Positions 7,024 to 8,282 of a stretch of 8,282 bases of DNA are shown in pieces. Each line of letters opens with the position of its first letter. Within the stretch, counting starts at the first letter, position 1. A program made the translations under genes and the position numbers. The notes under the pieces were generated by a model. The model searched no databases, was not told the origin of the DNA, and worked only from the letters and a program-made list of their open reading frames with translations. The stretch comes from Pseudobowmanella sp964228145 (GTDB lineage Bacteria > Pseudomonadota > Gammaproteobacteria > Enterobacterales > Alteromonadaceae): positions 1-8,282 of the forward strand of contig CAXQZJ010000055.1 in assembly GCA_964228145.1 (NCBI GenBank). Direction: 5' to 3'.

Positions 7024-7545
7024 TCAGTCAAAAATATCCAGTAATATCAATAAGGCGGCTTCGCCACCCCATTCTTTGGGTGCCTGATGAAAAGCCTGAA
7101 TCAATGGGTGCTGAACTAACCAGCTGGGTACGGCCTGCTTGAGAACATGTGTTCCGTAGCCATGCATAATGCTCACGCATTCAGCTTGCTGTTTTCTGGC
7201 GGCAAGCAACAGGGCAGCGATTTCCCGTTTGGCATTCTCTTTAGTTAGACCGTGTAAGTCGAGCAACAGCACAGGTTGATAATCACCGCGGCGAAGCTGT
7301 TTCAAGCGATGAGGATCCACGTCATCCCGGCGCCATTTCAGCGGCCCATCTGTACTAAAATGGGCCTGATACTGGTCTGAAAAGAAAAACTCAGCTTGAG
7401 CCTGTTTGCGTTGTCGTTCTTTTATCGGCGTTTTGCGCTTGCTGGACCGGGTATTTGGCTGTATTTTGTCTTGCTTTATTGGTTTAACACCCGACATGGC
7501 TGCAAGGAAGTCGTTGTGTTCATGATTGTCAGCTGAATTTGACAT
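7024..7545 (-). CDS. smrB: SmrB-type Smr-domain endonuclease (ribosome rescue)
   Basis: SmrB is known in E. coli as an endonuclease recruited to collided ribosomes, where it cuts the mRNA and lets rescue by tmRNA proceed. The 173-residue product is close to the usual length (about 183 in E. coli). It matches the family along its whole length: an N-terminal DFLAAMSGVKPIKQDKI segment (12-28) like the family's ribosome-contacting N-terminal part, a basic linker (33-50), FSDQYQ (55-60), LRRGDYQP, the Smr core DLHGLT (96-101, the D-x-H residues being Asp96 and His98), and MHGYGTHVLKQ (127-137) with HGxG. FHQAPKEWGGEAALL (152-166) is also typical. E. coli SmrB has HGHG where this protein has HGYG. 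The start ATG has GAGG five bases upstream. It is divergent from prmB across 80 bases, as in E. coli, which strengthens the assignment over a generic Smr protein. Confidence 0.93.
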   Translation of the reverse strand: MSNSADNHEHNDFLAAMSGVKPIKQDKIQPNTRSSKRKTPIKERQRKQAQAEFFFSDQYQAHFSTDGPLKWRRDDVDPHRLKQLRRGDYQPVLLLDLHGLTKENAKREIAALLLAARKQQAECVSIMHGYGTHVLKQAVPSWLVQHPLIQAFHQAPKEWGGEAALLILLDIFD

Positions 7546-7574
7546 AGATACCTCGGAAAAACGCGTCAGGCCGG

Positions 7575-7603
7575 ACTATAACCACTTTAATACGTAATTT
7601 CAC
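7575..7603 (-). promoter_or_regulatory. Candidate sigma-70 promoter for smrB
   Basis: On the minus strand GTGAAA (7603-7598, four of six to TTGACA) and TATAGT (7580-7575, five of six to TATAAT) are separated by exactly 17 bases. The expected RNA start near 7568 would leave a leader of about 20 bases containing the GAGG ribosome site of smrB. The same bases read on the plus strand give TATAAC (7577-7582), a possible -10 for prmB, although only a poor -35 (about three of six) lies upstream of it. Confidence 0.55.
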
Positions 7604-7615
7604 CCGCCAGGGCTC

Positions 7616-7619
7616 AGGA
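7616..7619 (+). promoter_or_regulatory. Ribosome binding site supporting a GTG start for prmB
   Basis: AGGA ends six bases before GTG 7626-7628. There is no nearby in-frame ATG, and the residues after the GTG (Asp-Lys) align with the second and third residues of E. coli PrmB, so GTG is the likely start codon. Confidence 0.7.
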
Positions 7620-7625
7620 TATTCT

Positions 7626-8282
7626 GTGGATAAATACTACCCCGACGAAGCTGTACAAGATTTGCATACCATCTATGATTTTACCCGCTGGGCGGTGAGC
7701 CGTTTTAATGACGCAGGTCTTTACTTTGGCCACGGTACAGATAACCCGTGGGATGAGGCGTTAAGCCTGATTTTGCAGGTGTTACATTTACCCCCCCATA
7801 GCGACGAGCAATTGCTTTCGGCACGCCTTACGCGAAGTGAAAAGCAGCGTGTTGCGGATTTTATTGTCAAGCGCGTTCAGTCACGGATTCCGGTCGCCTA
7901 TTTGACCAATCAGGCTTGGTTCGCCGGCTACCCGTTTTATGTTGATGAGCGCGTGCTGGTGCCTCGTTCGCCAATCGCAGAATTAATAGAGCAGAAATTT
8001 ACTGGCTGGCTTACCTCTGAACCGAAGCATATGTTGGACTTATGCACCGGTAGCGGTTGCATCGCAATCGCAATGGCACTGGCTTTTCCAGGTGCACAAG
8101 TTGATGCAGTCGATATCAGTGAAGAAGCACTGGCTGTCGCGGATCAGAACATTCAGGAATATGACTTGGGGAATTTTGTATTTCCGATCCAGTCAGATTT
8201 ATTCAATAGTGTGCGGGGACAAAAATACGACTTAATTGTCTCCAACCCTCCCTACGTTGATGCAGAGGACATGGCAGACCTG
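7626..8282 (+). CDS. prmB: PrmB, ribosomal protein uL3 glutamine N5-methyltransferase (3' end outside the window)
   Basis: PrmB transfers a methyl group from S-adenosylmethionine to a glutamine of ribosomal protein uL3 (L3) during 50S assembly. The window holds 219 residues of a protein usually near 310, so about 90 C-terminal residues are missing at the window edge and not by mutation. The N-terminal family region is clear: GHGTDNPWDEA (35-45), ARLTRSEKQR (66-75) and RIPVAYLTNQAWFAGYPFYV (87-106), followed by DERVLVPRSPIAELI (107-121). The methyltransferase fold shows the SAM-binding motif DLCTGSGCIAIA (138-149), the acidic DAVDIS turn (160-165), and the catalytic NPPY (207-210) that binds the target glutamine. 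VPRSPI and the long N-terminal part separate it from PrmC. The GTG start is chosen from the AGGA site and alignment with E. coli. It is divergent from smrB. Confidence 0.96.
   Translation, partial: MDKYYPDEAVQDLHTIYDFTRWAVSRFNDAGLYFGHGTDNPWDEALSLILQVLHLPPHSDEQLLSARLTRSEKQRVADFIVKRVQSRIPVAYLTNQAWFAGYPFYVDERVLVPRSPIAELIEQKFTGWLTSEPKHMLDLCTGSGCIAIAMALAFPGAQVDAVDISEEALAVADQNIQEYDLGNFVFPIQSDLFNSVRGQKYDLIVSNPPYVDAEDMADL

Noticed and set aside
7791..7797. Run of seven C in prmB as a possible phase-variation tract.
   Set aside because: prmB is a housekeeping gene in an intact frame through the run, and seven bases alone is weak evidence.
1..8282. Defence island, prophage, insertion sequence, CRISPR or toxin-antitoxin module.
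   Set aside because: All six genes belong to recognisable housekeeping, envelope or signalling families, and no transposase, integrase, terminal repeats or spaced direct repeats were seen.

Overview
The window is an ordinary-looking stretch of chromosome from a Gram-negative gammaproteobacterium. The gene content and protein similarity suggest an Alteromonadales-like, probably aquatic, species, but this is inferred from recalled family sequences and not from a search. GshA, SmrB and PrmB all resemble their E. coli counterparts closely, and the divergent smrB/prmB pair is the same arrangement as in E. coli. No mobile element, CRISPR array, rRNA or tRNA was seen. There is no gene-free stretch longer than about 140 bases.

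Layout from left to right. (1) The 3' two thirds of gshA (glutamate-cysteine ligase) reads rightward and ends at 1208, followed at once by a strong hairpin. (2) A small rightward gene (1290-1931) encodes an outer-membrane-type lipoprotein with a lysozyme/lytic-transglycosylase-like signature. (3) A hairpin at 1941-1970 separates it from the leftward genes. (4) A secreted S9-family prolyl-oligopeptidase-like serine peptidase (1979-3889, leftward). (5) A 970-residue membrane diguanylate cyclase (4029-6941, leftward): MASE1-like membrane sensor, four PAS domains and a GGEEF domain with an intact inhibitory site. (6) smrB (7024-7545, leftward), an Smr-domain endonuclease of collided-ribosome rescue. 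(7) prmB (7626 to the window end, rightward, truncated), the methyltransferase of ribosomal protein uL3.

Functionally this is a mosaic of housekeeping genes (glutathione synthesis, ribosome quality control, ribosomal protein methylation), envelope or periplasmic enzymes (lipoprotein, peptidase) and one c-di-GMP signalling enzyme. smrB, the cyclase gene and the peptidase gene lie in the same direction with gaps of 82 and 139 bases. They could share some read-through transcription but look like separate units.

I see no convincing new multi-gene system. The points most worth a second look are a LOV-like second PAS domain in the cyclase that keeps a cysteine at the photoactive position but lacks several flavin-contacting residues, the divergent catalytic motifs of the small lipoprotein, a T8-C-A9 run directly after its start codon, and a symmetric -10 region between smrB and prmB.
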